Shown one piece after another: positions 6,282-7,774 of a stretch of DNA of 7,774 bases. The position numbers and the translations under genes were made by a program. Origin of the DNA: Caulobacter sp. (lineage in GTDB: Bacteria; Pseudomonadota; Alphaproteobacteria; Caulobacterales; Caulobacteraceae). Under the pieces are notes generated by a model. The model did no database searches, was not told the origin of the DNA, and was given only the letters and a program-made list of their open reading frames with translations. The stretch is taken from assembly GCA_014378155.1 (NCBI GenBank), contig JACMOF010000395.1:1-7774 (forward strand), written 5' to 3'. Every line of letters begins with the position of its first letter. Positions within the stretch are counted from its first letter, which is position 1.

Positions 6282-6312
6282 CGGGATCTTCGGCTTCGCG
6301 CCGAAGGTCCCG
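6282..6312 (+). terminator. Strong stem-loop after the receptor gene
   Basis: CGGGATCTTCGGC (6282-6294), loop TTCGC, and GCCGAAGGTCCCG (6300-6312) form a 13-base-pair stem with one G-U pair, starting eight bases after the receptor stop. Only a mixed TCCTTCCTCCC follows rather than a U-run, so it may be a weak terminator or a 3' mRNA-stabilising hairpin that keeps receptor mRNA abundant relative to the next gene. Confidence 0.5.
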
Positions 6313-6346
6313 TCCTTCCTCCCAAGATCGTTGCATCGGAGGCGCC

Positions 6347-6475
6347 ATGGTCCAGGATCACCGCATGACCTGTCCGCTCGCCGCCGATCGCAATCCAAGT
6401 CCTCCTGACTGCAAGCACGGAGCTGGGGCGGAGCGGTCACACGCTCCGCCCGCTTTTTGCCGCCCGTCAGCGTGA
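6347..6475 (+). CDS. Candidate 42-residue small ORF upstream of the hexosaminidase
   Basis: An ATG preceded at four bases by GGAGG (6338-6342) opens a 42-codon frame beginning MVQDHRMTCPLAADRNPSPP and ending with TGA at 6473-6475, 10 bases before the GH20 ATG. I recognise no family. There is no signal peptide or membrane segment, and it contains three cysteines and several prolines. The intrinsic terminator at 6426-6458 lies wholly inside it, so if translated it could act as a leader peptide affecting read-through. It may equally be a remnant of a larger gene or a chance frame; only the ribosome site argues for translation. Confidence 0.2.
   Translation: MVQDHRMTCPLAADRNPSPPDCKHGAGAERSHAPPAFCRPSA
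6426..6458 (+). terminator. Intrinsic terminator before the hexosaminidase gene
   Basis: GGGCGGAGCG (6426-6435), loop GTCACA, and CGCTCCGCCC (6442-6451) form a perfect 10-base-pair GC stem, followed two bases later by TTTTT (6454-6458). This is a canonical rho-independent terminator on the plus strand, which would end receptor transcription. Only 27 bases separate it from the GH20 ATG, too few for a separate downstream promoter with leader, so hexosaminidase mRNA must presumably pass through it. Confidence 0.8.
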
Positions 6476-6485
6476 GCGCCCTCGC

Positions 6486-7774
6486 ATGATCCTCGTCTCC
6501 AAGCCCTTCGCCGCCGTCGTGAGTTCGCTCGCCGTCCTGGCCTTTGCCTCGACCGGCCTCGCCGCCTCGCCGGTGAAGGGGCCGGCCATGACCCTCACCC
6601 CCGCGCCGGCCCAGGCGAAGCTGGGGCAGGGGACCTTCGCCCTCACCGCCAAGACCCGGATCCTTGTCGCCAAGGGCGATGTCGAGGCCAAGATGGTGGC
6701 GGGGCAGCTGTCCGACATGCTGTTCAAGGCCCGAGGCCTGAAGTTGGCCGTCGCCGAGGGCGCGCCGGCCGCCGGCGAGGCCGCCATCGTGCTGGCGCGG
6801 GGAGCCACATCCGGCGACACGGCCGAGGCCTACGACCTCGACATCGACCCGACCGGCGTCATCATCACCGCTCCCAAGCGCGCCGGCCTGTTCTATGGCG
6901 CGGTCAGCGTCTGGCAGTTGGCCGTGACCGACGCGGCCAAGGGCCCGGCTCTGCTGCCTGCCGTCAGCATCGACGACACGCCCCGCTTCGCCTGGCGCGG
7001 CTTCATGCTTGATAGCGCCCGCCACTTCCAGAGCGTCGAGACGATCAAGACGATCCTCGACGCCATGGCCGCCCACAAGCTCAATGTCCTGCACTGGCAC
7101 CTGGTCGACGATCAGGGCTGGCGGCTGGAGATCAAGAAGTACCCGAAGCTGACCTCGGAAGGCTCCTGGCGCGTGCCGGCCGGCGCGGCGGGCCGCGATC
7201 CCAAGACCGGCAGTGCCACCCGCTACGGCGGCTTCTATACTCAGGACCAGGTGCGCGGCCTCGTCGCCTATGCCGCCGCGCGCGGGATCACCATCGTCCC
7301 CGAGATCGAGATGCCGGGCCACGCCCTGGCGCCGCTGGTGGCCTATCCGCAATTTGGCATGACCAAGACCCCGCCGCGCGGGGCCATGGGCGACTGGGGG
7401 GTGTTTCCCTATCTCTACAAGCCCACGGAACCGACGTTCACCTTCCTCAACGACGTGCTCGACGAGGTGATGGACCTGTTTCCCTCGCCCTATGTCCATG
7501 TCGGCGGCGACGAGGCGGTCAAGGACCAGTGGAAGGCCAGCCCCGAGGTTCAGGCCCAGATCCAGGCCCTGGGCGTCAAGGACGAGCACGGGCTGCAGAG
7601 CTGGTTCATCCAGCGGGCCGAGAAGAAAATCAACAGCCGAGGCCGGCGGATGATCGGCTGGGACGAGATCCTCGAGGGCGGCCTTGCCCCCAACGCCACC
7701 GTCATGTCCTGGCGCGGCGTGGAGGGCGCGGTGGCCGCCGCCTCCCAGGGCCATGACGCCGTCCTGGCGCCCGA
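6486..7774 (+). CDS. Exported GH20 beta-N-acetylhexosaminidase, 5' part, runs off right edge
   Basis: This enzyme releases terminal GlcNAc from chitooligosaccharides by substrate-assisted catalysis, probably in the periplasm or at the cell surface. The frame stays open for 429 codons to the window end. It starts MILVSKPFAAVVSS with a hydrophobic signal segment and likely cleavage near STGLA-A (residues 25-27). Residues about 35-165 resemble the GH20 N-terminal (GH20b) domain. Catalytic-domain motifs follow: RGFMLDSARHF (171-181), HWHLVDDQGWR (203-213), PEIEMPGHA (272-280), HVGGDEA (338-344) with the catalytic pair Asp342-Glu343, and GWDEI (391-395). The end of the barrel and any C-terminal domain are outside the window. 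The ATG lacks a strong Shine-Dalgarno sequence (GTGAG 9 bases upstream); the frame is open further upstream, but the signal peptide supports this start. The 494-codon antisense frame over it is a composition shadow. Confidence 0.95.
   Translation, partial: MILVSKPFAAVVSSLAVLAFASTGLAASPVKGPAMTLTPAPAQAKLGQGTFALTAKTRILVAKGDVEAKMVAGQLSDMLFKARGLKLAVAEGAPAAGEAAIVLARGATSGDTAEAYDLDIDPTGVIITAPKRAGLFYGAVSVWQLAVTDAAKGPALLPAVSIDDTPRFAWRGFMLDSARHFQSVETIKTILDAMAAHKLNVLHWHLVDDQGWRLEIKKYPKLTSEGSWRVPAGAAGRDPKTGSATRYGGFYTQDQVRGLVAYAAARGITIVPEIEMPGHALAPLVAYPQFGMTKTPPRGAMGDWGVFPYLYKPTEPTFTFLNDVLDEVMDLFPSPYVHVGGDEAVKDQWKASPEVQAQIQALGVKDEHGLQSWFIQRAEKKINSRGRRMIGWDEILEGGLAPNATVMSWRGVEGAVAAASQGHDAVLAP

Noticed and set aside
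6270..7754. A 494-codon minus-strand frame covering the right end.
   Set aside because: The plus strand over the same bases encodes a signal peptide and the full set of GH20 motifs including the catalytic Asp-Glu pair; the antisense product has the usual Gly/His/Arg shadow composition.
1..7774. CRISPR arrays, tRNA or rRNA genes, and toxin-antitoxin or phage-defence modules.
   Set aside because: No regularly spaced repeats, no tRNA-like cloverleaf and no relevant protein motifs were seen; the coding space is accounted for by the nag locus and the IS end.

Overview
The window is high-GC bacterial DNA carrying a chitin / N-acetylglucosamine (GlcNAc) utilisation locus of the kind found in Caulobacterales and related alphaproteobacteria. 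This taxonomic inference rests on three things: a very large TonB-dependent receptor of the Xanthomonas/Caulobacter type, a NagB-II (SIS-type) deaminase in place of classical NagB, and a gene order that matches what I remember of Caulobacter nag clusters. I could not run a database search.

Layout from left to right. (1) 1..~195, minus: one end of an insertion sequence, with the first 39 codons of an IS5/IS1182-like transposase running off the left edge. (2) 1335..196, minus: nagA, GlcNAc-6-phosphate deacetylase, whose stop codon touches the IS end. (3) 2411..1335, minus: a double-SIS glucosamine-6-phosphate deaminase (NagB-II type) whose stop overlaps the nagA start by one base. (4) 3228..2485, minus: a GntR/HutC-family regulator with a UTRA ligand domain, the likely GlcNAc-6-P or GlcN-6-P sensor. 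(5) 3229..3486: a divergent control region with a perfect TTGGTACCAA palindrome whose two arms can act as the -35 elements of two opposed promoters, followed by a long receptor leader with a hairpin. (6) 3487..6273, plus: the TonB-dependent outer-membrane receptor. (7) 6274..6485: two hairpins, the second a canonical intrinsic terminator, with a small candidate ORF running across it. (8) 6486 to the right edge, plus: an exported GH20 beta-N-acetylhexosaminidase, cut by the window end.

Inferred logic: the GH20 enzyme trims chitin oligosaccharides outside the inner membrane, and the receptor imports (oligo)GlcNAc across the outer membrane. After phosphorylation by a kinase or PTS not seen here, NagA deacetylates GlcNAc-6-P and the SIS deaminase converts GlcN-6-P to fructose-6-P. 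The GntR protein probably represses both divergent units through the shared palindrome.

The pathway itself is known, and I see no wholly new system. The points most worth checking are the shared-operator divergent promoter, the terminator and small ORF just before the hexosaminidase, and the IS inserted exactly at the nagA stop codon.
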